From Variovorax sp. ZS18.2.2 (GTDB lineage Bacteria; Pseudomonadota; Gammaproteobacteria; Burkholderiales; Burkholderiaceae_C), in contig NZ_JANLNM010000001.1 of the NCBI RefSeq assembly GCF_024701975.1, positions 620,001 to 684,000 on the forward strand: DNA of 64,000 nucleotides, read 5' to 3'. The position numbers and the translations under genes are program-made. Below, piece after piece: positions 8,623 to 18,307 of this stretch. The notes below the pieces were generated by a model. That model searched no databases. It saw only the letters and a program-made list of their open reading frames with translations, and was not told where the DNA came from. Each line of letters begins with the position of its first letter. Within the stretch, counting starts at the first letter, position 1.

Positions 8623-10797
8623 ATGTCCGTTTCCGACGACCCGCGCGGCGCCCGTGCGCCACGCATTCCCTCGCCCGCGCCATCGAACAATGAAACGAAG
8701 CTCGAAGCGGATGCGCCTGCGCGTCGCCAGGTGCTCAAGCTCGGCGCATCCCTGCTGACCGTCGGCGGCAGCAGCGCATTGCTGGCCGCCTGCGGTGGAG
8801 GCGGCGGCTCGCCTGGCCTGGGGGCGTTGCCGGCACCCGCGCCAGCGCCGGCATCGTCGCCGCCGCCCGCTCCGCCTGCCGTCGCGGCCAAGATATCCAG
8901 CTTCGCGCTGGCCGTGATGCCCGACACCCAGTTCTACGCCCGCTACGCCACGGCGGCCGAGAGCGACCAGTACGACAAGCGCTTCGGCAGCGCACCCTTC
9001 GCCGCGCAGACGAAATGGATCGCCGCCAATGCCAAGGCGCTGAACATCCCTTTCACCATCCACCTCGGCGACGTGGTCGACCAGGTCACCAAGCCCGACC
9101 AGTGGAAAGTGGCCGACGCCGCGATGAAGGTGCTCGAAGACGCCAGGCTGCCCTACAGCGTGCTGGCCGGCAACCACGACGTGCTGTTCGACGTCGACTA
9201 CAGCGTCAATCCCGCCGACGGCACCGATGCCGGCCGCAATCTCGCCAACGAGCCCTACCTGCAGTGGTTCGGCACCGAGCGCGCGAAGAAGCAGTCCACC
9301 TTCGGCGCGCGCGATGCGAGCGGCTTCCACGAGTACCACGTGTTCGAGGCGCAGGGCCAGAAGTTCATGGTGCTCTCGCTGTCGTGGCGCATCTCCGACG
9401 CCGGCATCGCCTGGGCGCGCCAGGCGATCGCGAAGAACCCGACGCTGCCCGTGATCCTGGTCAACCACCAGCTGCTCAACATCGATGCCGACGGCACCAG
9501 CCCGCTGGAGACCGACTACGGCAAGATGCTCTGGGAGAAGCTGATTCGCGACAACGACCAGATCTTCATGACGCTCAACGGCCATCACCACGGCGCCGCG
9601 CACCTCACGAAGACCAACGACTTCGGCCGCAAGGTCGAGGAGATGGTGGTGGACTACCAGATGGCCTACCAGGGCGGCAACGGCCTCATGCGCCTCTACG
9701 AGTTCGACCTGACGAACAAGCAGATCAAGGTGCTGTCGTTCTCGCCCTGGGTGCCGCAGAAGCCGGCCGACACGCTCAACAGCTTCGACCAGGCCGTGCT
9801 CACCACGCCCAACGAGGCTTTCGTCATCGACATGGACTTCGCGCAGCGTTTCGCCGGTTTCAACAAGAGCTTCGGCACCGGCAGCGCCACCGTCGAGGGT
9901 TCGCTGGTCGACCAGGCCCGCGCAATGATCCTCGCCACTTACAAGGACCCCGCCACCGTCGAGCAGCGGCCCGCCGCGAACCCGGACGACTACCCCAAGG
10001 TGGCGAACACGCTGGCGCACTGGCGCTTCTTCGGCGGCGGGGTCAACCAGCCGGTGCTGCCGGGCACGGCCATCGTCGACGTCACGGGCAACAACCCGCT
10101 GCACCGCGATGCGTTGAACCAGGGCGGCGTGGTGGGGGCCGAGAACGGCGACATCGTGTGGACCGACGATCGCCATCACCTCTCGGCAGCACCCGGCTCG
10201 GTGCGTTTCCTGAACACCGACAAGAACGTGCCTCGCCTGAGCTACTTCCTCACTGACACGGCGGCACCGATCAACGCGCAGACGCTGGAGAACGGCTACA
10301 CCGTCGAGGCCTTCGTCAAGATCGACAAGAGCTGGACCGGCAACAAGCAGGCGTGGATGAACATCATGACGCGCGATGGCCGCCGCGGTGACCTGGCAGG
10401 CTATTCGGGCGGCGACGGCGAATCGCCGCCGATGCTGTTCGCCATCTCCAGCCTGCGCGAGGTGCAGTGGGAAGTGGTGCCGAGCCCGGCCGGCACCCGG
10501 ATCCCCAAGGCCAACTGGTCGGGCGAGGTCATCGCCGACCGCTGGGTGCATATCGCGATCGTGAACGATCCGGTGTCGCACGACACCACGATGTACGTCG
10601 AGGGTGCGCCGGTCCTGCGCAACGCCGCGGCCATTCCGGGGCTGGCCACGCTCTCGGCCACCTCCCCGTGGGTGGTGGGTGGCGGCTCGTGGGACGGTGC
10701 GCGTGCCGACGGCTTCTTCGGGAACATCGGCGAGGTGCGCGTGGTGGCGGCGGCGTTGACGCCGGCCCAGTGGCTGACGGCGCGCAAGCCTGCCTGA
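8623..10797 (+). CDS. Tat lipoprotein: metallophosphoesterase with C-terminal LamG-like domain
   Basis: 724 residues from ATG 8623 (an upstream ATG at 8563 adds 20 residues without homology). The N-terminus has a twin arginine (RRQVLKLGASLL, R34-R35) ending in a lipobox LLAAC (C57), then a Gly/Pro/Ala-rich linker, so it should be a folded, lipidated envelope protein. The calcineurin-like phosphoesterase motifs are in order: MPDTQFY, HLGDVVDQ, AGNHD, VNHQL and NGHHHG, giving a complete two-metal site. The last ~270 residues (from about HWRFFGGG) look like a concanavalin/LamG fold, probably for glycan or surface binding. Natural substrate unknown. Confidence 0.88.
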   Translation: MSVSDDPRGARAPRIPSPAPSNNETKLEADAPARRQVLKLGASLLTVGGSSALLAACGGGGGSPGLGALPAPAPAPASSPPPAPPAVAAKISSFALAVMPDTQFYARYATAAESDQYDKRFGSAPFAAQTKWIAANAKALNIPFTIHLGDVVDQVTKPDQWKVADAAMKVLEDARLPYSVLAGNHDVLFDVDYSVNPADGTDAGRNLANEPYLQWFGTERAKKQSTFGARDASGFHEYHVFEAQGQKFMVLSLSWRISDAGIAWARQAIAKNPTLPVILVNHQLLNIDADGTSPLETDYGKMLWEKLIRDNDQIFMTLNGHHHGAAHLTKTNDFGRKVEEMVVDYQMAYQGGNGLMRLYEFDLTNKQIKVLSFSPWVPQKPADTLNSFDQAVLTTPNEAFVIDMDFAQRFAGFNKSFGTGSATVEGSLVDQARAMILATYKDPATVEQRPAANPDDYPKVANTLAHWRFFGGGVNQPVLPGTAIVDVTGNNPLHRDALNQGGVVGAENGDIVWTDDRHHLSAAPGSVRFLNTDKNVPRLSYFLTDTAAPINAQTLENGYTVEAFVKIDKSWTGNKQAWMNIMTRDGRRGDLAGYSGGDGESPPMLFAISSLREVQWEVVPSPAGTRIPKANWSGEVIADRWVHIAIVNDPVSHDTTMYVEGAPVLRNAAAIPGLATLSATSPWVVGGGSWDGARADGFFGNIGEVRVVAAALTPAQWLTARKPA

Positions 10798-10814
10798 ACC
10801 TCCGCACTTCTCGC

Positions 10815-10848
10815 GCACTTCCCGCGCCCTGTCGGGCGCGGGAAGTGC
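10815..10848. terminator. Hairpin between convergent genes
   Basis: A perfect 15-bp stem (10815-10829 pairs with 10834-10848) with a 4-nt TGTC loop, between the convergent stops of the phosphoesterase (10797) and aspD (10852). There is no strong T run on either side, only CTTCTTCTT on the plus strand, but its position and stability suggest a bidirectional terminator. Confidence 0.7.
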
Positions 10849-10851
10849 GGC

Positions 10852-12495
10852 CTACTTCTTCTTGCCGGCCTTGACGGTCTTGGCCACCTTGGCGGGTTTC
10901 CCGGCTTTCACCCCGTTCTCTTTCTCGAACAGTGCGAAGTACTCCGACGCGAGCTTCCTCAGCGACTTCCCGATGTTCGCGTAGTCGTATTCATTGAGGT
11001 TCGCCAGCGACACCCGCCCCGATGCGTGCTTGCCCCCGAACCCGCGCCCCGGCAGCAGCACGATGCTGGTCTCCTCGGCGATGCGGAACAGCGCCTCGTT
11101 CGGCTGCAGCTTCGTCACGATCCACTTGCCGAAGCGCTCGCCGTGCATCTGCGTGGCAATGTCCTGCAGGTCGAGCAGGTGGTAGTAGTTGACCGAGTTC
11201 GGGTCGTCCTGCATCGGCAGGCCCAGCTCGCGGTAGAGGGCTTCCTTGCGGCGCAGCACGATGCGCTTCATCGACTGCTTGTAGGCCTGCGGTTCGTCCA
11301 TCAGGCAGAAGAGCGAGAACATCACCATCTGCGCCTGCACCGGTGTCGAGAGGCCGGCCGTGTGGTTCAGTGCCACGGTGCGGCTGTCGGCCACCAGGCG
11401 GTCGATGAACTTCAGCTTGCGGGGCTCGGTGGTGATGGAGCTGTAGCGCGCGTCGAGCTCCTTCTTCTTCGCCTCGGGCAGGGCCGCGATCTTGCGGTCG
11501 ATGATGTTGTCCTCGTGCGTGGCCACCACGCCCATGCGCCAGCCGGTCACGCCGAAATACTTCGAGAACGAGTACACCAGGATGGTGTTCTGCGGGCAGG
11601 TCGCGAACAGCGAGAGAAAGTTGTCCGCGAAGGTGCCGTACACGTCGTCCGTGAGGATGATCAGGTCGGGCCGCTGCTTCACGATGTCGGCGATGTAGCC
11701 CAGCACCTCGTCGCTCATCTTCACCGAGGGCGGGTTGCTCGGGTTGCACACGAAGAAGGCCTTGACCTTCGGGTCGAGCAGCTTCTGCAGCTCCTTCCTG
11801 GTGTACTGCCAGTTGTTCTCCGAAGGCGCCTCGATCAGCGTCTCGATCAGCTGGTAGTCGTTCAGGTGCGGAATCTCGATGTAGGGCGTGAAGATCGGCA
11901 TGCCCAGCGCGATGGTGTCGCCGGGCGAGAGCACGTGGTTCTCGCGCAGGCTGTTGAAGAGGTAGGTCATGGCGGCCGTGCCGCCTTCCACCGCGTACAT
12001 GTCGAAGCCGCCCACGAAGGGGTGCGTGCCGATCATCTCCTGGTGGATGTACTTGCCCACGATGATCTCCGAGAGCCGCAGCATGCGGTCGGGCACCGGG
12101 TAGTTGCAGCCGAGGATGGCCTCGCACATCTCGTAGATGAAGTCGCCTGCCGACAGCCCCAGCTGGTCGCGCACGTAAGACACCGCCGCCTCGATGAAGC
12201 GCGTGCCCGGCGCGCCCGCGTGGGCGTTGGCAAAGATCTCGAAGCGCGCCTCGATGCCTTCGCGCTGCGGAAAGCCGCCCACGTGTTCCATGTAGATGTA
12301 GGAGCGTTCGGCCTCGCTCATCGCGAACTGGCCGAACTGGAAGAAGCCGTGCCGCGGCGTGGTGGCCAGGAAGTTCGGATTGCCGCGCCCCGCGTTGAGC
12401 ATGAGGCGGTCGCTCTGCTTGGCGACCTGGATCAGGGCGTCCTTCAGTTCGAACGGGCTCAGGCCGGCCAGTTTCTTCACGTCGCTGAAATCCAT
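10852..12495 (-). CDS. aspD: Aspartate 4-decarboxylase / aspartate aminotransferase (PLP)
   Basis: 547 residues. Decarboxylates L-aspartate at the beta position to L-alanine and CO2. PLP-binding lysine is K312 in YSFSKYFGVTGWRMG; other fold-type I landmarks are AVEGGTAAMTYLF, FFVCNPSNPP and LTDDVYGTF. The length fits AspD (about 530-540), longer than ordinary aminotransferases. An odd Lys/Ala-rich tail (last ~18 residues) extends the family C-terminus. It is the third gene of a minus-strand operon after two aspartate:alanine antiporters, the classic AspD-AspT pair: electrogenic exchange plus intracellular proton consumption produces a proton-motive force and raises cytoplasmic pH. Confidence 0.95.
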   Translation of the reverse strand: MDFSDVKKLAGLSPFELKDALIQVAKQSDRLMLNAGRGNPNFLATTPRHGFFQFGQFAMSEAERSYIYMEHVGGFPQREGIEARFEIFANAHAGAPGTRFIEAAVSYVRDQLGLSAGDFIYEMCEAILGCNYPVPDRMLRLSEIIVGKYIHQEMIGTHPFVGGFDMYAVEGGTAAMTYLFNSLRENHVLSPGDTIALGMPIFTPYIEIPHLNDYQLIETLIEAPSENNWQYTRKELQKLLDPKVKAFFVCNPSNPPSVKMSDEVLGYIADIVKQRPDLIILTDDVYGTFADNFLSLFATCPQNTILVYSFSKYFGVTGWRMGVVATHEDNIIDRKIAALPEAKKKELDARYSSITTEPRKLKFIDRLVADSRTVALNHTAGLSTPVQAQMVMFSLFCLMDEPQAYKQSMKRIVLRRKEALYRELGLPMQDDPNSVNYYHLLDLQDIATQMHGERFGKWIVTKLQPNEALFRIAEETSIVLLPGRGFGGKHASGRVSLANLNEYDYANIGKSLRKLASEYFALFEKENGVKAGKPAKVAKTVKAGKKK

Positions 12496-12540
12496 TGGAT
12501 GCTCCTTCTGGTTGTGGAAAAGAGAGAAAAGAGGGGGCGC

Positions 12541-14229
12541 TCAGACGAGCGCGACGATCAGCGGCCCGAGCAGCGTCAGGAACACGTTGGCCAGCGCATA
12601 GGTGATGGCGAAGGGCACGGTGGGAATGGAGTTCTCCGCCTTGCCGAGCACCTCGCCGAAAGCCGGGTTGGCGCTGCGCGAGCCGCTCAGCGCACCCGCG
12701 AAGACGGCCGTGTTGGTGTAGCGCAGCACGTACCTGCCGAACAGCATGGTCAAGAGCATCGGCACGATGGTCACGACCACACCCACGCCGAAGATCGTGA
12801 GGCCCAGCTGCTTGACGGTCTCCACCGCCTGCAGGCCCGACGACAGGCCCACCACCACCACGAAGCCGGCAAGGCCCAGGTCCTTGAGCAACTGCACCGC
12901 AGCCGGCGGTAGCGCGCCGAAGGTCTGGCGCCTCGCGCGGTACCAGCCGAAGAGCAGGCCCGCGAGCAGCGCGCCGCCGCCCGAGCCGAGCGTGAGCGGG
13001 ATGTTGCCGAGCTTCACGCTCAGGAGGCCCACCAGCAGCCCCACCACAAGGCCCGCGCCCAGGTACACGAAGTCGGTCTTCGCGCTCGGCACGATCACGT
13101 CGCCGACGAGGGCGGCCACGCGTTTCACGTCCTGCTCGGCGCCGAAGATCGACACCAGGTCGCCGGCCTGCACCACGGTGTCGGGCTGCATCGGCAGCGC
13201 CTTGCCCATGCGGCTCAGGCCCGTCACGAAGATGCCGTGGCGCACGCCACCGGCGGTGAGCTGGCGGATCTGGTCCACCGTCTTGCCGTCGAAGTCCTTG
13301 TTGGTGAGCACGATCTCGCGCTTCTCCAGCGTGAGCTCCATGCCGTCGACCGCGAAGACTTCCTTGCCCAGCAACGGGGCGCTGGCCACCACCGCATCGC
13401 GCCGGCCGACCGCGAGCACGGTGTCGCCTTGCCGCAGCGTGAGCGTGGGGCTCACTTCGATGAACTTGCCGTCGCGCTTCACGCGCTCGATGGTGATGGT
13501 GGTCGCGGGGTTCGCGTTCTCGATGTCGGCCACCGTGCGCTGCGGGTCGGTGGTGAGTTCGTAGATGCGCCCCACGAGCGAAGGCGCCGCCTCTTCCTGG
13601 TCGGCGCCGAGCACCTTCACGCCGGCCTGCATGGCGGTCTCGGCGGCGATCGCGTCGTCGCGGATCGTGCGGCCCATGAATTTCGGCAGGATGTTGACGC
13701 ACACGATGATCGCGCCGAAGGAGCCGAACACATAGGTCACCGCATAGCCGATGGCCACATTGGCCTGCAGCCGCGCGGTCTCGGCCGCAGCGAGCCCGAG
13801 CTTGCCAATGGCATCGCCCGCCGTGCCGATGATGGCCGACTGCGTGAGTCCGCCCGCCGCCACACCTGCGGCCAGGCCCTTGTCGAGCCCGAACAGCCGG
13901 GCCATGACTACCACCGTCGCAAGGCCGGTGGCCGCCATCACCGCGGCCAGGATGATCTCTTTCACCGACTGCTTGCCGAGCGAGCTGAAGAACTGCGGCC
14001 CGCTCTCGAAGCCCACCGCGTAGATGAAGAGCGCGAACAGCACCGCCTTCACGCCGCCGTCGATCTGCACGCCCACCTGGCTCACGATCACCGCCACCAG
14101 CAGCGAGCCCGCCACGCCGCCGAGCTGGAACTTGCCGAACTTGATCTTGCCGATCCAGTAGCCGACCGCGAGCGACAGGAAGAGCGCCATCTCGGGCGAC
14201 TTCTTGAAGAGGTCATGGAGCCATTCCAT
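12541..14229 (-). CDS. aspT: Aspartate:alanine antiporter AspT, copy 2
   Basis: 562 residues. Two hydrophobic blocks (residues ~10-165 and ~385-562, the AspT/YidE-YbjL fold) flank a soluble middle with two TrkA-C (RCK_C) domains (about 205-280 and 290-370). Start MEWLHDLFKKSPEMALFLS. It lies 45 nt upstream of aspD and 19 nt downstream of the other AspT copy, so all three are probably one transcript. The AspT family exchanges L-aspartate for L-alanine across the inner membrane. Why two copies are present is unclear: they may have different substrates or form a hetero-oligomer. Confidence 0.92.
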   Translation of the reverse strand: MEWLHDLFKKSPEMALFLSLAVGYWIGKIKFGKFQLGGVAGSLLVAVIVSQVGVQIDGGVKAVLFALFIYAVGFESGPQFFSSLGKQSVKEIILAAVMAATGLATVVVMARLFGLDKGLAAGVAAGGLTQSAIIGTAGDAIGKLGLAAAETARLQANVAIGYAVTYVFGSFGAIIVCVNILPKFMGRTIRDDAIAAETAMQAGVKVLGADQEEAAPSLVGRIYELTTDPQRTVADIENANPATTITIERVKRDGKFIEVSPTLTLRQGDTVLAVGRRDAVVASAPLLGKEVFAVDGMELTLEKREIVLTNKDFDGKTVDQIRQLTAGGVRHGIFVTGLSRMGKALPMQPDTVVQAGDLVSIFGAEQDVKRVAALVGDVIVPSAKTDFVYLGAGLVVGLLVGLLSVKLGNIPLTLGSGGGALLAGLLFGWYRARRQTFGALPPAAVQLLKDLGLAGFVVVVGLSSGLQAVETVKQLGLTIFGVGVVVTIVPMLLTMLFGRYVLRYTNTAVFAGALSGSRSANPAFGEVLGKAENSIPTVPFAITYALANVFLTLLGPLIVALV

Positions 14230-14248
14230 AGGTCAACGTCCTTTCAGG

Positions 14249-15934
14249 TTATTTCGCTGCATGCACCAATCCCGCAAGGGCCACGATCAGCGGCCCCATC
14301 AACGGCAGCACCACGTTCGAGATGGCGTAGGTGATCGTGTAGCCCAGGAGCGGCGTGGCATTGCCCGCCGCGTTCTGCACCGCGCTGAGCGCGGGCGTGC
14401 TGCACTGTTGGCCGGCGATGGCGCCGAGCAGCACCGGCGCCTCGAGCTTGAGCAAACGCCGGCCGACGAAGAGCGAGATGCACGCCGGCACCACCGCCAC
14501 GGCCACGCCCACCAGCGGCAGCGCAATGCCGAATTTCTTGACGAGCGCGATCGCCTGCGGCCCCGAGGCCAGGCCCACGCAGGCGATGAAGGTGGCGAGG
14601 CCCAGGTCCTTCATCAGCGCGAGCGCATCGGGCGGGACGCTCAGGCGGTGTGGGTTCTTCGACTGGTACCAGCCGAAGGCCAGGCCCGTGACCAGCGCGC
14701 CGCCGCCCGTGCCGAGCGAGAACGGAATGCCGCCCAGCTTCACGCTGAAGCCGCCGATGAACACGCCCAGCAGGATGCCCATCGCCGCGTAGCTGATGTT
14801 GCTGCGCGTCGATGCGATGACGCGGTCCCCGACCAGCGGCAGCGTGCGCGCCACGTCGGCGGCCGGGCCGTAGAGCTGGAGCACGTCGCCGCGCTGCAGC
14901 TTCACCTCGTGCAGCAGCGGCATGACGTGGCCGTCGCGCGCGAGGCCCACGATCTGCAGCGCGGGTGGCAGTTGCGCATCGAGCTCGCGCAGGCCCCGGC
15001 CGAACCACTCGCGCCGGTTGACCACGACCTCGGTGGTCTCGACGACGGCATCGAAGGCCGTGGTGTCCGCGAACTCGCGGCCCAGCAACTCGGCCACGTT
15101 CACCAGCATGCTGCGCCGGCCGATGGCCAGCACCTGGTCGTAGGCCTGCAGCCGCAGCGCGGGCTCGACGTTCAGCTTCTGCCCGCGCCGCACCACGCGC
15201 TCGATGCTCGCGTGGCCGCCGAGGATCGACATCAGTTCGCCCACCGTGCGGCCCCGGCCCACCGTCACGAGGAACACGCGGCCGACCATCTCGGGCGTGG
15301 CGCTGGCGGCAGCGGGGTTTTCGTTGCCGCCGCCCATCGTCTTCCAGAGTTTGTCGGCCTCGGCGCGCAGGTCGACGCGCAGGAGCAGCGGAAAGACCTG
15401 GCTCGTGGCGACCACGATGGCGATGAGGCCGAACACGTAGGTGATGGAGTAGGCCGTGACCACGTTGGCCTGCAACTGCTGGATGTCCGCCAGAGGCAGC
15501 GCGAGCTTGGAGATCGCGTCGGTCGCCGTGCCCACGACGGCCGATTCGGTGGCCGCGCCCGCCATCAGGCCCGCGGCGGTGCCTTGGTCGAGCGAAAGGA
15601 AGACGGTGGCGCACAGCACCAGCGCGAGCACGGTGACCACCTCGACCAGGCACAGCAGCCCGAGCCGCAAACCCTTGGCATCGAGGTTCGCAAAGAATTG
15701 CGGCCCGCCCGCATAGCCGAGCGCAAAGATGAACAGCATGAAGAACACGTTTTTCACGCTGTCGTCGAGCTTGATGCCGAGCTGCCCGACCACCAGCGCG
15801 GCAATCAAGGTGCCGCAAATACCGCCCAGCTGGATGGGGCCGAAGCGGATCTGGCCCACCGCATAGCCAATGGCGAGCACCAGAAAAAGCGCTATTTCGG
15901 GCTGGCTTCTCAGGAGGCCGGTCACGCCATCCAT
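14249..15934 (-). CDS. aspT: Aspartate:alanine antiporter AspT, copy 1
   Basis: 561 residues, the same architecture as the adjacent gene: N-terminal hydrophobic block, two TrkA-C domains in the middle, C-terminal hydrophobic block. Start MDGVTGLLRSQPEIALFLVL; both copies share the opening S-Q/P-E-x-ALF. Other shared landmarks are GYAGGPQFFA and GGALVTGLAFGWY. It is the promoter-proximal gene of the aspT-aspT-aspD operon. By eye the paralogues are roughly 35-45% identical, so the duplication is old rather than recent. Confidence 0.92.
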   Translation of the reverse strand: MDGVTGLLRSQPEIALFLVLAIGYAVGQIRFGPIQLGGICGTLIAALVVGQLGIKLDDSVKNVFFMLFIFALGYAGGPQFFANLDAKGLRLGLLCLVEVVTVLALVLCATVFLSLDQGTAAGLMAGAATESAVVGTATDAISKLALPLADIQQLQANVVTAYSITYVFGLIAIVVATSQVFPLLLRVDLRAEADKLWKTMGGGNENPAAASATPEMVGRVFLVTVGRGRTVGELMSILGGHASIERVVRRGQKLNVEPALRLQAYDQVLAIGRRSMLVNVAELLGREFADTTAFDAVVETTEVVVNRREWFGRGLRELDAQLPPALQIVGLARDGHVMPLLHEVKLQRGDVLQLYGPAADVARTLPLVGDRVIASTRSNISYAAMGILLGVFIGGFSVKLGGIPFSLGTGGGALVTGLAFGWYQSKNPHRLSVPPDALALMKDLGLATFIACVGLASGPQAIALVKKFGIALPLVGVAVAVVPACISLFVGRRLLKLEAPVLLGAIAGQQCSTPALSAVQNAAGNATPLLGYTITYAISNVVLPLMGPLIVALAGLVHAAK

Positions 15935-16303
15935 CGCCGGCCGTTCTCCTTGAGGGTCAACGCTGGTTTCATGGAAGAGAGAGCTTTGTACTTATGGATT
16001 TGGAGATATCGAATCTCTTGTCACCTGTCACGATAAATCAACAACGGAAACAATTGTGAAAACATGCGGGAATTGGCGAGGTTTGCCGCAGGGCTTAAAA
16101 CAATAGGCCTATCGATTTAATTGCCGATAGCCGATTCGCCCTATAGCCGGCAATTCGACGAAATCGAATGAATCCGGAAATGCGGGTGCGCTCAACCCCC
16201 GGGTTTTCGATAACTACAACTGCTTGATTTAGTCGGCTCGCTGAAACATAGTTGCCTCCGTTCAACAAGACCCAGGCACATCGCCTGCCAAGGAGACACA
16301 CCC
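15935..16303. promoter_or_regulatory. Divergent, AT-richer intergenic region (aspT operon / frc operon)
   Basis: 369 nt without a gene between two divergently transcribed operons, clearly lower in GC than its surroundings from about 15970 to 16260. It holds an inverted pair AATTGCCG (16119-16126) / CGGCAATT (16148-16155) and an adjoining palindrome ATTCGA-N5-TCGAAT (16153-16169). These sit ~135-185 nt upstream of the sugar-binding protein start and could be operators for the ROK regulator, but that is a guess. Nothing coding is visible. Confidence 0.5.
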
Positions 16304-17317
16304 ATGTTCAGTTCGCGCAGCCGCCGTCGCCCGGCCCTGGCCCTCGCCATCCTCTCTGTTGCCGCATCCACGGCCTTCGCCGCCGGCGAGCCGGTCATCG
16401 GCCTGGTCACCAAGACCGAGACCAACCCCTTCTTTGTGAAGATGAAAGAGGGCGCGCAGGAAGAAGCCAAGAAGCTCGGCGCCAAGCTGCTCTCGGGCGC
16501 GGGCAAGGCCGACGGCGACAACGCGGGCCAGATCACCGCGATGGAAAACATGATCGCGGCCGGCGCCAAGACCATCCTCATCACGCCGAGCGACGCCAAG
16601 GCCATCGTGCCGGCGATCAAGAAGGCGCGCGACAAGGGGATCATGGTGATCGCGCTCGACAGCCCGGCCGATCCGCCGGACGCGACCGACGCGCTCTTCG
16701 CCACCAACAACTACACCGCCGGCGTGCTGATCGGCGAATACGCCAAGGCTGCGATGGCCGGCAAGACGCCCAAGATCGTCGCGCTCGACCTGCTGCCGGG
16801 CCACCCGGTCGGTGCGCAGCGCCACAACGGCTTCATGAAGGGCTTCGGGCTGGCTGCGAACGATGCCAAGTCGAACGAGCTCTCGAAGGCGCCCGAAATC
16901 GTCTGCATGGCCGACAGCTTCGGTGACCAGGCCAAGGCGCAGACCGTGATGGAAAACTGCCTGCAGAAGGCGCCCGACGTGAACCTGGTCTACACCATCA
17001 ACGAGCCCGCCGCGGCCGGTGCCTACAACGCGCTCAAGCGCGCGGGCAAGGAGAAGGGCGTGCTGATCGTCTCGGTGGACGGTGGCTGCCAGGGCATCAA
17101 GGACACCAACGCCGGCATCATCGCCGCGACCTCGCAGCAGTACCCGCTGAAGATGGCCGCCATGGGCGTGGCCGCGGGCGTGGAGTTCGCCAAGACCGGC
17201 AAGAAGGCCTCGGGCTACGTCGACACCGGCGTCACGCTGATCGCCGGCAAGAGCGTGGCGGGCGTCGACAGCAAGGACACCAAGACCGGTGCCGAGTTGT
17301 GCTGGGGCAAGAAGTAA
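16304..17317 (+). CDS. frcB: Periplasmic sugar-binding protein of ABC transporter (FrcB-like)
   Basis: 337 residues. A Sec signal peptide with a basic n-region (MFSSRSRRRPALALAIL) ends at AFA-AG. The mature protein is a type I periplasmic sugar-binding fold (Peripla_BP_4): GLVTKTETNPFFVKMKEGAQ at the start, MIAAGAKTILITPSDA, ALDSPADPPDATDALFATNNY and VDGGCQGIKD. It is closest to fructose-binding FrcB by overall pattern; ribose or related sugars are possible. First gene of an operon with permease (17345), ATPase (18307) and ROK regulator (19097). A good AAGGAG precedes the ATG. Confidence 0.9.
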   Translation: MFSSRSRRRPALALAILSVAASTAFAAGEPVIGLVTKTETNPFFVKMKEGAQEEAKKLGAKLLSGAGKADGDNAGQITAMENMIAAGAKTILITPSDAKAIVPAIKKARDKGIMVIALDSPADPPDATDALFATNNYTAGVLIGEYAKAAMAGKTPKIVALDLLPGHPVGAQRHNGFMKGFGLAANDAKSNELSKAPEIVCMADSFGDQAKAQTVMENCLQKAPDVNLVYTINEPAAAGAYNALKRAGKEKGVLIVSVDGGCQGIKDTNAGIIAATSQQYPLKMAAMGVAAGVEFAKTGKKASGYVDTGVTLIAGKSVAGVDSKDTKTGAELCWGKK

Positions 17318-17344
17318 TCAGCCAGGCCTAGGGAGAACACATCG

Positions 17345-18307
17345 ATGGCGAAATCCGCAGCAACGCACCACATCCCGTGGGGCGCCCTGGGGCCGTGGCT
17401 GGCCCTGCTCGGCGCATGCATTTTCTTTGCGACGCAATCCGACCGGTTCTTGACCGGCGAGAACCTGTCGCTGATCCTGCAGCAGGTGATGGTGGTCGGC
17501 GTGATCGCCATCGGTCAGACGCTGATCATCCTCACGGCCGGCATCGACCTGTCGTGCGGCATGGTGATGGCGCTGGGCGGGATCATCATGACGAAGTTCG
17601 CCACCGAGCTCGGCATGCCGGTGCCGGTGGCCATTCTCTGCGGCATCGGCGTGACGACGCTGTTCGGGCTCATCAACGGCCTCTTGGTCACGCGCATCAA
17701 GCTGCCGCCTTTCATCGTGACGCTGGGCACGCTGAACATCGCGTTCGCGATCACGCAGCTGTATTCGTCGTCGCAGACCATCACCGACCTGCCCACCGGC
17801 CTCACGGGGCTGGGCACCACCTTCGCCATCGGCAGTGCCGAAGTGGCGTGGGGCTCGGTGCTGATGGTGGCGCTGTACGGGCTCGCGTGGTTCGTGCTGC
17901 GCGAGACGGGCGCGGGCCGCCACATCTATGCGGTGGGCAACAACGCCGAGGCCACGCGCCTCGTGGGCATTCCGACGCAGCGCGTGCTGCTGGGCGTGTA
18001 CGTGGCGGCGGGCGTGCTGTATGGCATTGCCTCGCTGTTGTCGGTGGCGCGCACCGGCGTGGGCGATCCGAATGCGGGGCAGACCGAGAACCTCGACGCC
18101 ATCACCGCCGTGGTGCTCGGCGGCACCAGCCTCTTTGGCGGACGCGGCATCGTGCTGGGCTCGCTGATCGGCGTGCTGATCGTGGGCGTGTTCCGCAACG
18201 GGCTCACGCTGATGGGCGTTTCGTCGATCTACCAGGTGCTGGTGACGGGCGTGCTGGTGATCCTGGCGGTGGCGGCCGATCAACTCTCGCGCAAGGGGGC
18301 ACGTTGA
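17345..18307 (+). CDS. frcC: Sugar ABC transporter permease (FrcC-like)
   Basis: 320 residues, about 8-10 membrane segments, BPD_transp_2 family. The family motifs are clear: IILTAGIDLSCGMVMALGG after the second segment and the coupling region EATRLVGIP, with LDAITAVVLGGTSLFGGRG near the C-terminus. It forms the membrane channel with the adjacent ATPase, probably as a homodimer since only one permease gene is present. Its stop shares a base with the next start (TGATG). Confidence 0.92.
   Translation: MAKSAATHHIPWGALGPWLALLGACIFFATQSDRFLTGENLSLILQQVMVVGVIAIGQTLIILTAGIDLSCGMVMALGGIIMTKFATELGMPVPVAILCGIGVTTLFGLINGLLVTRIKLPPFIVTLGTLNIAFAITQLYSSSQTITDLPTGLTGLGTTFAIGSAEVAWGSVLMVALYGLAWFVLRETGAGRHIYAVGNNAEATRLVGIPTQRVLLGVYVAAGVLYGIASLLSVARTGVGDPNAGQTENLDAITAVVLGGTSLFGGRGIVLGSLIGVLIVGVFRNGLTLMGVSSIYQVLVTGVLVILAVAADQLSRKGAR

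Noticed and set aside
10991..13702. A 903-codon minus frame spanning aspD and aspT
   Set aside because: It crosses the boundary of two well-supported genes in another frame and has shadow-type composition.
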